Source: Sphingobacterium sp. N143
GTDB taxonomy: Bacteria; Bacteroidota; Bacteroidia; Sphingobacteriales; Sphingobacteriaceae
Reading direction: 5' to 3'
Length of the DNA stretch: 64,000 bases
NCBI RefSeq assembly: GCF_030325625.1
Contig: NZ_JACAIS010000004.1
Coordinates: forward strand, 124,001 to 188,000
Below the pieces are notes generated by a model, which was given only the letters and a program-made list of their open reading frames with translations, ran no database searches and was not told the DNA's origin. Shown here piece after piece: positions 18,366 through 27,435 of this stretch. The position numbers were made by a program, and so were the translations under genes. The stretch's first letter is position 1, and each line of letters begins with the position of its first letter.

Positions 18366-18857
18366 ATGAAGGAAATTAGATTAAGATTAATGTTGCATCT
18401 CTACAATTGGTCATCACGGATATACACCTTAGTCTTTAAAGGACACAAAAAGGCTTGGGAAATCAGCAAAAAGGATTTCTTATCCTATCCAGTTGGTAGC
18501 ATTGGCCATGGACTGGGACTTTTTTATCAGAGCAAAGGATTTGATGTGATGCCCAAACTGGAGAACCATGATGTCTTCCATATTCTGACCGAGACTGGGA
18601 CACAGATTCAGGATGAAATTGCTATGCAATATTTATTATTAGGCAATGGAAAGATCAGTCTTTATCTCATTGGGATAATTATCATCGGTGGCATCTTATT
18701 TCCAGAATATGTCCATGATTATAAAAGAGCTTTTCAAAAAGGGAAATCCCTTCAAAAGTTTCACCATATAGATTTCAAAGAAATCCTTCATTATCAACTC
18801 ACCGAACTGCAAATTATGTTATACAGCAAAAACACCGAAATAAATTTAAATAACTGA
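18366..18857 (+). CDS. Coq4-like protein
   Basis: Protein of 163 residues from ATG 18366, resembling the ubiquinone-biosynthesis protein Coq4. The diagnostic metal-ligand motif HDxxH-x11-E is intact: H68, D69, H72 and E84. The preceding GSIGHGLGLFYQSKGFD also fits the family. A hydrophobic stretch at about 99-112 may associate with the membrane. Coq4 acts on polyprenylated quinone head groups in eukaryotes and some bacteria; Bacteroidota normally make menaquinone, so the substrate here is unknown. It lies 4 bp before creD and has its own operator copy. A TTG at 18336 is inside the operator and an unlikely start. Confidence 0.8.
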   Translation: MKEIRLRLMLHLYNWSSRIYTLVFKGHKKAWEISKKDFLSYPVGSIGHGLGLFYQSKGFDVMPKLENHDVFHILTETGTQIQDEIAMQYLLLGNGKISLYLIGIIIIGGILFPEYVHDYKRAFQKGKSLQKFHHIDFKEILHYQLTELQIMLYSKNTEINLNN

Positions 18858-18861
18858 AATC

Positions 18862-20322
18862 ATGAATAACAACAACTCATTTGCCAGAGAACAATATTCT
18901 CTATTTGACAAAATAAGCAATTCTACCGTCCTAAAATTGTGTGTCATTTTATTTCTATCTTTAATATTGTTAATTCCGTTAGCATTAATACGTGATTTAA
19001 TTGAGGAACGAAAGACACGGGAACAAGAAGTCACCAATGAGATTGCGCTCACCTGGGGGCGGGACCAGGTTGTCTCTGGCCCTATTTTGGCCATCCCTTA
19101 CCAAAAAACAGTTCAGAAACCGACCGGGGAAAATCAACAATCAGTCAACCGCGAATATCAAGAGACAAAGTGGATATTTGTCTTACCCAAAACAGCTAAT
19201 ATCACCACAGATATTGCTCCGCAACACCTTTCCAGGGGTATTTATAATTCCGTTGTTTATACTAGTGATATTGCATTAAATGGGGGCTTTGGTAAAATTG
19301 AACTCAGAAAACTGGATATCCCAAATGAACAGGTCGACTGGAAGAATAGCAGGCTTGTTTTTGGCATTCAAGATTTTAAGGGATTAGGTAAGCGCCCTAC
19401 ACTCAACTGGGAAGGAAACGAGTTTACCTTTGACCCTGACTTGAATAACCTCAAATTGTTCAACCAAAATTTAGTCTGTCCCATTCCATTGTCACCTGAG
19501 CACAATGAATATCACTTCAAGATCAGGCTAAATTTGAAAGGTTCCAAATCATTGAACTTCCTCCCTCTTGGCGATCAGACCAATATTTTGGCAAAAGGGA
19601 TCTGGGCCAATCCAAGCTTTAATGGTGCATTTTTACCAACTCAGCGGAATATAGGGACATCTGACTTTACGGCATCCTGGGAAATTCCATCCTTTAATCG
19701 AAAACTTCCCGAGCAATGGACAGGTGATATCCATCCCCTATACCATTTTAATCTAAAAGACGATGATGGAGACGATGAACAAAACACGGCTCAAGCTCCT
19801 GCTAGTCCGTCAACAGATAATCAGCTAAATAATACGGATATGATTACAATTCATTTTCTACCAGATGTCAACAACTATCAGAAAACAACCAGAGTTGTAA
19901 AATATGGCATTTTAATTATCATTCTGACCTTTACTTCTCTGCTATTTACCGAAGTTCTCAGAAAGAAACGAATCCACATCATCCAATATATCCTAATAGG
20001 TGCAGCAATGGTTCTTTTTTACACACTCCTATTGGCCCTGGCAGAGCATATTGGATTTAACTTTGCTTACTTAATTGCTGCAATTGCCACAGTCATACTC
20101 ATAGGAAGTTTTATCAAATCCATTACAAAAAATAGAAAATCAGCGATATTGCTCAGCTCCATTTTAGCCATTTTTTATCTGTTTATTTATATACTCATGC
20201 AACTTAGAGATTATTCACTTATAACTGGAACAATTGGTATTTTCATCATCCTGGCCATCCTTATGCGCGTTTCTACAAAAATCAACTGGTACCAATTTGA
20301 CAATAGCCATACCGATCAGTAA
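18862..20322 (+). CDS. creD: Inner-membrane protein CreD
   Basis: Cell-envelope integrity protein CreD, 486 residues. One N-terminal transmembrane helix (about 24-46) is followed by the family's EEVTNEI and GPILAIPY motifs, a large periplasmic beta-rich region (about 60-345, with an acidic Asp/Gln-rich loop near 295-320) and about five C-terminal helices (about 350-475). In E. coli creD belongs to the CreBC regulon and affects colicin E2 tolerance; its biochemical role is unknown. Here the two-component system is replaced by a small winged-helix regulator in the same operon. A hairpin terminator follows. Confidence 0.93.
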   Translation: MNNNNSFAREQYSLFDKISNSTVLKLCVILFLSLILLIPLALIRDLIEERKTREQEVTNEIALTWGRDQVVSGPILAIPYQKTVQKPTGENQQSVNREYQETKWIFVLPKTANITTDIAPQHLSRGIYNSVVYTSDIALNGGFGKIELRKLDIPNEQVDWKNSRLVFGIQDFKGLGKRPTLNWEGNEFTFDPDLNNLKLFNQNLVCPIPLSPEHNEYHFKIRLNLKGSKSLNFLPLGDQTNILAKGIWANPSFNGAFLPTQRNIGTSDFTASWEIPSFNRKLPEQWTGDIHPLYHFNLKDDDGDDEQNTAQAPASPSTDNQLNNTDMITIHFLPDVNNYQKTTRVVKYGILIIILTFTSLLFTEVLRKKRIHIIQYILIGAAMVLFYTLLLALAEHIGFNFAYLIAAIATVILIGSFIKSITKNRKSAILLSSILAIFYLFIYILMQLRDYSLITGTIGIFIILAILMRVSTKINWYQFDNSHTDQ

Positions 20323-20390
20323 ACAGCATGTTAAAATTTACTGGGTACTTATTCAGATATTGATCAAAAAGTAGTTCAAAACATGGCAAG

Positions 20391-20428
20391 TAGTCATCCA
20401 ATTTACATTTGGATGGCTATTTTTTTTC
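20391..20428 (+). terminator. Terminator after creD
   Basis: TAGTCATCCAA pairs with TTGGATGGCTA around a short loop (one G-T pair), then a run of eight T. Confidence 0.8.
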
Positions 20429-20488
20429 TTCGCTTAGCTTTTATTGTCAAAATCTGTAACTTGCGGGATATTTTTCAGCAGTACAGAT

Positions 20489-22567
20489 ATGAAAAAACTT
20501 ACAATACTTACATTAGCGATTATGGCATGCAACCTCAGCAATGCGCAAGAAAGCAGAGATAAAAAAAACAAGACCATTGTAGCGGAAACCCAGCAGCCCA
20601 TCACAGCAAGTGGGCTTTGGGATCTTGGACGTGTTTCGGCCGAAGGACTTTCTGCCGATGGCAAAACATTGGTATATGGTGTTTCCAATTATAATTTAGA
20701 AAATAATGCCAGTGAAAAGAATCTATATACCGTTTCATTGGAGAAAGGAGAAGCAGTACCATTTACTGATCAAAAAGGTGGTGAAACCGTTGTTCAGATA
20801 AATCCAAATGGCGATGTGATTTATTTGCTGAAAGGCCAATTATGGCAAAAAAATCTTGCAAGTGGCAAGGCAATCCAATTGACAAGTGGCGAAATGACAC
20901 TGGAGAACGTTAAGTTCTCACCTGATGGTTCATACATCCTATTCAGCCAGCCTGTATTAGTCAAAAAATACCATAGTAAAGATAAGTACCCTGAATTACC
21001 AAAATCGGACGCCTATATTTATGACAACTTAGATTACCGGCATTGGGATACTTTCAACGATGGAAAATTCAATCATCCGTTTATTGCCAGTTTCAGTGGT
21101 GGCAAAATAGGTGAACCTGTTGATTTGCTGAAAGATCAGGCTTATTATAGCCCCCAAGCTCCCTTTGGTGGAACAGAAGACTTTATTTGGTCGCCAGACA
21201 GCAAAGCTGTGCTATATGTTTGTAAGAAAAAATTCGGCACAGATTATGCCGTTAGCACCAATACCGACATTTACCGCTATGATGTTGCAACAGGTATAAC
21301 AACCAATCTTACTGAAGGAATGAATGGTTATGATAATGCACCAAGCTATTCCCCTGATGGGAAAAGTTTAACCTGGCTCAGCATGAAAACAGACGGTTAC
21401 GAATCTGATAAGAATGATATCATCTTGTTTGATAAAAACAGTTCTATCCGATTCAACTTAACTGCTCATTGGGATGGGACGGTCAATAATTTTAACTGGA
21501 GTAAAGACAATCGAAAAATTTACTTTACGGCAGCCACTAAAGGTACAGTGCAGTTATTTGAGCTTGAAGTGCCGACCAATATCAAATCAAAAAGCCTTCC
21601 TAAAATCCAACAAATCTCATCTGGTGATTTTGATATTACTGGAATCGTAGGTCAGACGGACAATAAGCTTATCGTCACATTGACTAAGTTTACACGTGCT
21701 ACTGAAATCTACAGTTTCGACCTGAAAAACAAATCCCTCACCCCTCTTACTAAAGTCAATGATACCAAGTATGCTAAAATCGCTGACAATAAAATTGAGA
21801 GCCGAGTGACAAAAGCTTCCGATGGTGCTGATTTATTTTCATGGGTCATTTATCCACCAAACTTTGACCCTGCAAAAAAATACCCTACCATACTCTACTG
21901 TGAAGGTGGCCCCCAGTCGGCACTGACACAATTTTATTCCTTTCGTTGGAACCTCCAACTGATTGCGTCACAGGGCTACATTGTCATTGCTCCGAACCGA
22001 AGAGGAATGCCCGGGTGGGGAGTCAAATGGAATGAAGCCATTTCGCAGGACTGGGGCGGTCAGCCGATTCGGGACTATTTAGCAGCAATTGATGATATCT
22101 CAAAGGAAGCTTATGTGGATACAACACGCCGAGCAGCAATAGGAGCAAGTTATGGCGGTTATTCGGTATACCAATTGGCTGGAGTACATCAAAATCGCTT
22201 TAAGACTTTTATTGCCCATAATGGACTCTTTGATATGAAAAGCTGGTACGGTACAACCGAAGAATTATTTTTTGCCAACCATGAATTGGGTGGTCCCTAC
22301 TGGGAGAGCAAAAACGAAAAATCGTACACCCAGTTCAACCCTATAGAAAAAGCGAACAACTGGAATACGCCAATTTTAATCTTCCAAGGAGGACGAGACT
22401 ACCGTGTTCCAATCGGTCAGGGATTGGCAGCTTTTCAGCTCGCTCAATTGAAAAAGATCAAAAGCCGTCTTGTTTATCTCCCTGACGAAAATCATTGGGT
22501 CCTATCAGGTCAGAATGCACAAGTATGGCAAAGGGAATTTTTCACCTGGCTAAACGAAACATTATAA
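20489..22567 (+). CDS. S9 family peptidase (prolyl oligopeptidase / DPP4-like)
   Basis: Exported serine peptidase of 692 residues from ATG 20489, with signal peptide MKKLTILTLAIMACNLSNAQ. An N-terminal beta-propeller (about 40-430, with WD40/PD40-like SPDG repeats) precedes an alpha/beta-hydrolase domain carrying the triad Ser554 (GASYGGYS), Asp637 (GGRDYRVP) and His669 (DENHW). Such enzymes remove dipeptides or cut short peptides in the periplasm. A frame extension to 20444 adds 15 residues before a clear signal peptide and is rejected. Single-gene unit with a strong terminator. Confidence 0.94.
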   Translation: MKKLTILTLAIMACNLSNAQESRDKKNKTIVAETQQPITASGLWDLGRVSAEGLSADGKTLVYGVSNYNLENNASEKNLYTVSLEKGEAVPFTDQKGGETVVQINPNGDVIYLLKGQLWQKNLASGKAIQLTSGEMTLENVKFSPDGSYILFSQPVLVKKYHSKDKYPELPKSDAYIYDNLDYRHWDTFNDGKFNHPFIASFSGGKIGEPVDLLKDQAYYSPQAPFGGTEDFIWSPDSKAVLYVCKKKFGTDYAVSTNTDIYRYDVATGITTNLTEGMNGYDNAPSYSPDGKSLTWLSMKTDGYESDKNDIILFDKNSSIRFNLTAHWDGTVNNFNWSKDNRKIYFTAATKGTVQLFELEVPTNIKSKSLPKIQQISSGDFDITGIVGQTDNKLIVTLTKFTRATEIYSFDLKNKSLTPLTKVNDTKYAKIADNKIESRVTKASDGADLFSWVIYPPNFDPAKKYPTILYCEGGPQSALTQFYSFRWNLQLIASQGYIVIAPNRRGMPGWGVKWNEAISQDWGGQPIRDYLAAIDDISKEAYVDTTRRAAIGASYGGYSVYQLAGVHQNRFKTFIAHNGLFDMKSWYGTTEELFFANHELGGPYWESKNEKSYTQFNPIEKANNWNTPILIFQGGRDYRVPIGQGLAAFQLAQLKKIKSRLVYLPDENHWVLSGQNAQVWQREFFTWLNETL

Positions 22568-22569
22568 AA

Positions 22570-22603
22570 CAAAAAAGGCCTGACAATTGTCAGGCCTTTT
22601 TTG
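22570..22603. terminator. Perfect 34-bp palindromic terminator
   Basis: CAAAAAAGGCCTGACAA and its exact complement meet with no spacer; A and T runs make it work in both directions, ending the S9 peptidase gene and the mlaD-like gene. Confidence 0.92.
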
Positions 22604-22636
22604 TTTTATGCTATCACTGGCGACAAACGAGATATG

Positions 22637-23605
22637 CTATTTTTCGCTTTTCTTTCCGAAAATGGAAAGTTTGATATATTTCCCTGGTTGCTCTTTTACA
22701 TCCTTCATCAAATTATCCATTTCTTTCGAAGCATTATTAAGATTGTTATACAATTCATCATCGTTTAGCAGTAAACCTATTGAACCTTTTCCACTATTGA
22801 TCTTATTTGTGATACCCTGAAAGTCAGACATCGTTGCATTCACCTTTTGAATAGTTTGTTCAAAATCCAAACGTGCAGCTTTATCTGTGATATTACTGAG
22901 ATTCGCCATAATGGTATTGATCTTTTCTCCATTCTGTGCGAAATTGGACGAGATGGATTCCAAATTTGCCATAATCCGATTCAATCTTCCTTTCTCGTTT
23001 CCAACCAATCCTTCCACATCTTTTGTAATACCTTCCACATCTTTTGTAATACCTTCCACATTTTTTAACGATGTAGAAATACTGTGAATGCTGTTTTTAA
23101 AATCGTCCTGAAATTGTTTATCAAGCACCGTATTTACGACTGAAAGCGTAGAATCTAATTTGATAGTGATGGTTTCAATACGTTTTTGGATCGGCTCCAC
23201 CTTATCCATAATATTAGCCTGAACACCAGAAGTCAAAAAAGCGCCATCCTCAGCCATTTCAGTACTATTTCCCATATCGAAAACAATGGCCTTACTTCCT
23301 AGTAAATCTGTACTTGAAATACGTGCTATGGTATTTTTTGGGACATCATAACGTGAATTGATTTTGAATTCGGTTTTAATTTTGCCATCAGGTTGTAAAA
23401 TCATTTTAGACACACGCCCAATCTGATATCCATTCACCAAAACGGGCTTTGATGGGGTCAAACCATCTACGGTATCATAGGTTGTATAGAATGTATTATC
23501 ACTACTGAACACATCATTTCCCTTCAGAAAGCTATATCCAATAAATAATAAAACGATCGCAACGGTTGCTAATATGCCGACTTTTGTTTCGTTTGATATT
23601 TTCAC
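22637..23605 (-). CDS. MlaD family (MCE domain) protein
   Basis: Periplasmic substrate-binding component of an Mla-type lipid transporter. The 322 residues have an N-terminal membrane anchor (about 8-27), an MCE domain (about 36-115, with GLTPSKPVLVNGYQIGRV) and a long helical C-terminal region. Residues about 175-200 contain a sevenfold-periodic repeat (VEGITKD). The start is GTG 23605; no ATG is available before the MCE domain. It lies 62 bp downstream of the amidase gene on the same strand, a common Bacteroidota order. The partner MlaE and MlaF genes are not in view. Confidence 0.92.
   Translation of the reverse strand: MKISNETKVGILATVAIVLLFIGYSFLKGNDVFSSDNTFYTTYDTVDGLTPSKPVLVNGYQIGRVSKMILQPDGKIKTEFKINSRYDVPKNTIARISSTDLLGSKAIVFDMGNSTEMAEDGAFLTSGVQANIMDKVEPIQKRIETITIKLDSTLSVVNTVLDKQFQDDFKNSIHSISTSLKNVEGITKDVEGITKDVEGLVGNEKGRLNRIMANLESISSNFAQNGEKINTIMANLSNITDKAARLDFEQTIQKVNATMSDFQGITNKINSGKGSIGLLLNDDELYNNLNNASKEMDNLMKDVKEQPGKYIKLSIFGKKSEK
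23012..23063. repeat. Tandem 21-bp repeat inside the mlaD-like gene
   Basis: Two complete and one partial copies of a 21-bp unit beginning TTCCACATCTTTTGTAA, encoding VEGITKD repeats. Because the unit is a whole number of codons, copy number can change without breaking the frame. Confidence 0.85.
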
Positions 23606-23667
23606 AAATAATCTGTTTTGTAATCAATCATTAATTTAAGTTTAAAACAGCACAAAAGCAAATCTGT

Positions 23668-24468
23668 TTAGCGTTCAACAGAATTTTTATAAATTTTTAT
23701 AGCTGAAACCAGATTATTAACAACCTCTTGTTGGCCTCTCTCCGACAATAAATAGCTTTCTTCTTCCCTATTACTAATAAAACCTATTTCAGTCAATACC
23801 GCGGGCATCCCTGCTTCTGCCAATACAGCTAATCCCTTTTCCCAGAATCCTCGACTATATCTACCTGCCTTTACATACTCTCCTTCAATCATTTGGGCTA
23901 AACGGATACTTTTTTCACGGAATCTGTTTTTCATCAAAGAGAAAATAATTGCACTTTCGGGATCCTTGGGGTCGAAACCTTGATAATTTTCTTTATAATT
24001 TGACTCCAACAATAATGAAGCATTTTCACGAACAGCGGCATCTTGTTGTCCCAAGCGATGAGAACCAGAGACCAAGGTTTCTGTCCCATGCGCACTTGCA
24101 CCGCTGGAATTACAGTGAATAGAAATAAAAAGATCCGCTTTATTCGCATTGGCCAAACGTATTCGTTTATAAAGCTCAACAAATTCGTCTGTAGTTCGCG
24201 TATAGATAATCTTCACGCCAGGAATATCTTTTTGAATCTGTCTACCAAGTTTCAACGCTACGTCCAACGCCACATTTTTTTCCAGAGATCTCCTACCGCG
24301 TGCCCCTGTATCCTTTCCGCCATGGCCAGCATCGATAACAATGGTTTTAATTTGATAGTCTGGAGGGTTGGGTTCCCCATTGTTTAGTTTGAAAGAATTC
24401 AATAAAAAAAATCCCAAGGTAGCTAACATCACGCTACACCATTTTCTAATTCTTAAATCTGATTTCAT
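23668..24468 (-). CDS. N-acetylmuramoyl-L-alanine amidase (Amidase_3)
   Basis: Zinc amidase that cuts the bond between N-acetylmuramic acid and L-alanine in peptidoglycan. It has 266 residues, with an N-terminal signal or anchor segment (about 10-26) and one catalytic domain. Zinc and catalytic residues are in place: H49 (DAGHGG), E63 (LEKN), H118 (SIHCNSS) and E227 (LTEIGF). No SPOR, LysM or AMIN domain is present, so localisation signals are absent. It precedes the mlaD-like gene in a two-gene unit and is divergent from the lptD-like gene. Confidence 0.95.
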   Translation of the reverse strand: MKSDLRIRKWCSVMLATLGFFLLNSFKLNNGEPNPPDYQIKTIVIDAGHGGKDTGARGRRSLEKNVALDVALKLGRQIQKDIPGVKIIYTRTTDEFVELYKRIRLANANKADLFISIHCNSSGASAHGTETLVSGSHRLGQQDAAVRENASLLLESNYKENYQGFDPKDPESAIIFSLMKNRFREKSIRLAQMIEGEYVKAGRYSRGFWEKGLAVLAEAGMPAVLTEIGFISNREEESYLLSERGQQEVVNNLVSAIKIYKNSVER

Positions 24469-24567
24469 TGAATAATTATTTGCGCTACTATAAACAAAAC
24501 AAAATGAGTCAATATTATTTCTTTAATAGATAACGATATTTAACATATTTTCTATTTGTTTTTTGAC

Positions 24568-24575
24568 TAATTTTG
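24568..24575 (+). promoter_or_regulatory. Putative promoter -7 box of the lptD-like gene
   Basis: TAATTTTG, an exact TAnnTTTG match, 50 bp before the likely start codon. No -33 element at the expected distance. Confidence 0.4.
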
Positions 24576-24624
24576 TCTCTCGAAGTTTAACATTATTTCA
24601 CAAAAATAACATTTGTCTTTAATT

Positions 24625-27297
24625 TTGAAGTCGTTAATCAACATTTTAACACTATTTATCATTCTTGCTCTGAGCAACTCAAGTTTTGCTCAGAGCAATA
24701 TTCCATTAAAACAGAACGGACTTCAAAGCAAAGATCCAACCTCAGCGTCCCAAAGACTACAAGATACCAGCAAAACGAAGGCTGCTGATTCTACCAAATC
24801 ACTGTCCGATACAACCAAGAAAAAAAGCGGTGGGTTGCAGGCAGAAGTCAGCATTATAGCAGTCGACTCTCAAAAATCTGAGGTAGCCAAAAATATCAGC
24901 CACTTATATCGCGGCGCCAAAGTAAAATATCAGGACTTTGAACTTTCAGCTGACTATATCCGACTGGATCGAAACAAAAAGCAGATTTTTGCATCAGGGA
25001 TCTATGATAAAACTGGCAAATATGTGGGCCGCCCCATCGTGATCATGGGGAATGGTGAATCGCCAAAAACAGTAGATTCACTTTATTATGACTATGAGAA
25101 ACAGGAAGGAAACACCTATGGTATTATGACCGAAGTCGATGGAGGATTCATTCAGGCGAATATCGTCCGAAAAAACATCTACGATGAAATGTCTATTTAC
25201 AAAGGCCTTTATAGTACATGTAACCTGCCTGAACCTCATACACATTTTGGGATACATATTACCAAAGGGATCGTAACCAAAAATCAGATTATCTCTGGTC
25301 CAGCATATTTGGTGGTAATGGGTGTGCCTATGCCTGTAGCTTTTCCCTTTGCTTTTTTCCCAAAACCAGATAAACGAGCGTCAGGATTTCTTTTTCCGTC
25401 TTTCGGAGAGGATTATACCAGAGGATTTTCGATGCGTGATATTGGGTGGTACTTAGCATTCAACGATTATTGGGATAGTGAAATTAGAGGTTCATTATAT
25501 TCAAAAGGCTCATGGGAAGCTTCTATTAACACGCGATACACTGTTAACTACAAATATAATGGCGGTTTTAATATCCGTTATGCCAATACTAAAGTAGGTG
25601 TGGAAGGGACTGACAATTATGGCGCCAATAAGGATTTTAATGTCACTTGGAATCACACCCAACGGCAAGAAGCCAATCCAGGGACGTCATTTTCAGCTAG
25701 CGTAAATTTCGGTACAGCTTCCTTCTTCCAAAACACAGCAACAGGAAGTGCTGCAAATACTTATGATAATTTGGCCCGGAATAGAATGGGATCTTCCATC
25801 AGTTATGGTAAAGTCTTCGCTGATGGTAAAGTAAATCTAACAGCCAGCTTAACCCATAACCAAGATATGGCATCTCGAAGCATTCAGTTAAGTTTACCAA
25901 ATATCAGTTTAAACGTATCTTCTTTTAACCCTTTTGACAGCAAAGACCGTGTTGGCGAACAAAAATGGTATCAACGTATCAATGTAGGGTATAGTTTTCA
26001 GGCCCAAAATTCTGTGAATACCATCGATACATTGCTTTTCAAACCAGGGGGCTTCAAAAAATTCCAGAACGGATTCCAGCATAACATTCCCATTAGCCTC
26101 TCGTTGAATGCATTTAAATATTTTCAGTTCAATACAAGCGTAAATTATACTGAACGTTGGTATTTACAAAGTACAAGACAACGTATTGATAATACACCTG
26201 CAGGTTATATCCAACGCCTTGATACATTGCAAGGCTTTAATCGTGCTTATGATTATTCAGTATCTACAGGTCTTTCAACCAAGATATATGGTATGTATCC
26301 AAAGATTGGAAAAATTCAGGCTATTAGACATGTCGTCACACCATCCATCAACTTCAACTACAGACCTGACTTTTCTGACCCTAAATATGGTTTTTATCAG
26401 CACTATACAGATCAGTATGGAAACCAAAATGTCTATTCAATCTTCAACCAAGGGGTCTATGGTTCACCATCTGCTGGGAGGTCCGCAGGTATAGGTTTTA
26501 CGATTGATAATAACATTGAAGCAAAAGTAAAAAGTAAATCAGATACTACGGACGGTGGTTTCAAGAAAATTCCAATCTTACAGGGTTTAACCTTTAGCGG
26601 AAATTATAATTTTGTTGCCGACTCCTTGAAATTATCGCCAATTACTTTTTCTGGTCGGACCGCCTTTTTCGATCAAAAGATGAACGTCAACTTCAATGGT
26701 ACATTTGACCCCTACGCTGTCAATGAAAATGGGGTCCGGGTCAATAGGTATGCAATCAAAGATGGAAGCTTGGCCCGCTTGACCAATTTTGGACTATCCT
26801 TCGACTACAGCTTAAATCCGAAAGCTGCCCGATCACGCAACGATAACATCGATTCGTTGAGAAAACAGATGGGAGGCGGAATGACTCCAGAGCAGGCTCA
26901 GGCCCTATCCAGAATTAGTTCCGACCCAAACGCATTTGTTGATTTTAATATTCCTTGGAATCTTGCGGCGTCATTTAGCTTTAATATGTCCAAGTTTTTT
27001 AACTCGAGTACACGACGAATGGACAACCAGATCACCAGTACCTTAAATTTACATGGGGATTTCAGTGTCACCCCTAAATGGAAAGTTACTTTTCAATCTG
27101 GCTATGATTTCAAACAAAAAGAGGTCGTCATGACTTCATTCAATATTTATAGGGATCTACATTGTTGGGATATGTCCTTTGGCTGGATGCCTTTTGGGCG
27201 GTATCGAAGTTATAATGTTACCATTCGGGCAAAAGCATCAATCTTACAAGATCTTAAATTGACCAAAAGAGCAAGTTCAGGTGGCAGTTATTTTTAA
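24625..27297 (+). CDS. LptD-like LPS assembly outer-membrane protein
   Basis: Large outer-membrane beta-barrel of the LptD/OstA type that places lipopolysaccharide on the cell surface. The signal peptide (MKSLINILTLFIILALSNSSFAQ) is followed by a Ser/Thr-rich linker, an OstA-like domain (about 70-200, with ADYIRLDRNKKQIFASG) and a long barrel with alternating aromatic strands. No ATG is available: starts are TTG 24625 (used, giving M-K-S-L, 890 residues) or TTG 24613 (four residues longer). It faces the amidase and mlaD genes, a conserved grouping in Bacteroidota. The terminator stem overlaps its stop codon. Confidence 0.88.
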   Translation: MKSLINILTLFIILALSNSSFAQSNIPLKQNGLQSKDPTSASQRLQDTSKTKAADSTKSLSDTTKKKSGGLQAEVSIIAVDSQKSEVAKNISHLYRGAKVKYQDFELSADYIRLDRNKKQIFASGIYDKTGKYVGRPIVIMGNGESPKTVDSLYYDYEKQEGNTYGIMTEVDGGFIQANIVRKNIYDEMSIYKGLYSTCNLPEPHTHFGIHITKGIVTKNQIISGPAYLVVMGVPMPVAFPFAFFPKPDKRASGFLFPSFGEDYTRGFSMRDIGWYLAFNDYWDSEIRGSLYSKGSWEASINTRYTVNYKYNGGFNIRYANTKVGVEGTDNYGANKDFNVTWNHTQRQEANPGTSFSASVNFGTASFFQNTATGSAANTYDNLARNRMGSSISYGKVFADGKVNLTASLTHNQDMASRSIQLSLPNISLNVSSFNPFDSKDRVGEQKWYQRINVGYSFQAQNSVNTIDTLLFKPGGFKKFQNGFQHNIPISLSLNAFKYFQFNTSVNYTERWYLQSTRQRIDNTPAGYIQRLDTLQGFNRAYDYSVSTGLSTKIYGMYPKIGKIQAIRHVVTPSINFNYRPDFSDPKYGFYQHYTDQYGNQNVYSIFNQGVYGSPSAGRSAGIGFTIDNNIEAKVKSKSDTTDGGFKKIPILQGLTFSGNYNFVADSLKLSPITFSGRTAFFDQKMNVNFNGTFDPYAVNENGVRVNRYAIKDGSLARLTNFGLSFDYSLNPKAARSRNDNIDSLRKQMGGGMTPEQAQALSRISSDPNAFVDFNIPWNLAASFSFNMSKFFNSSTRRMDNQITSTLNLHGDFSVTPKWKVTFQSGYDFKQKEVVMTSFNIYRDLHCWDMSFGWMPFGRYRSYNVTIRAKASILQDLKLTKRASSGGSYF

Positions 27298-27312
27298 AAT
27301 AACTGCCTTTTT
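27283..27312 (+). terminator. Terminator overlapping the lptD-like stop codon
   Basis: GGCAGTTATT pairs with AATAACTGCC around TTTAA, then five T. The TAA stop codon (27295-27297) is in the loop. Confidence 0.88.
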
Positions 27313-27374
27313 ATTTCTCACACACTTTTTGCATGTTTATATCCTTGAGATCAATAATGCAATATTCTTATTTA

Positions 27375-27405
27375 TTTGCTATCAAAAATAGATTTTATAG
27401 TTTCG
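27375..27405 (+). promoter_or_regulatory. cinA promoter
   Basis: TTTG (27375-27378), a 19-nt spacer and TAGTTTCG (27398-27405): the Bacteroidota TTTG-N19-TAnnTTTG pattern with one mismatch, 30 bp before the cinA ATG. Confidence 0.6.
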
Positions 27406-27435
27406 CTGACACACAATTTTATGTAAGTTTATGCC

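Noticed and set aside
23012..23063. Short repeats resembling a CRISPR array
   Set aside because: Tandem without spacers and in frame within the mlaD-like gene.
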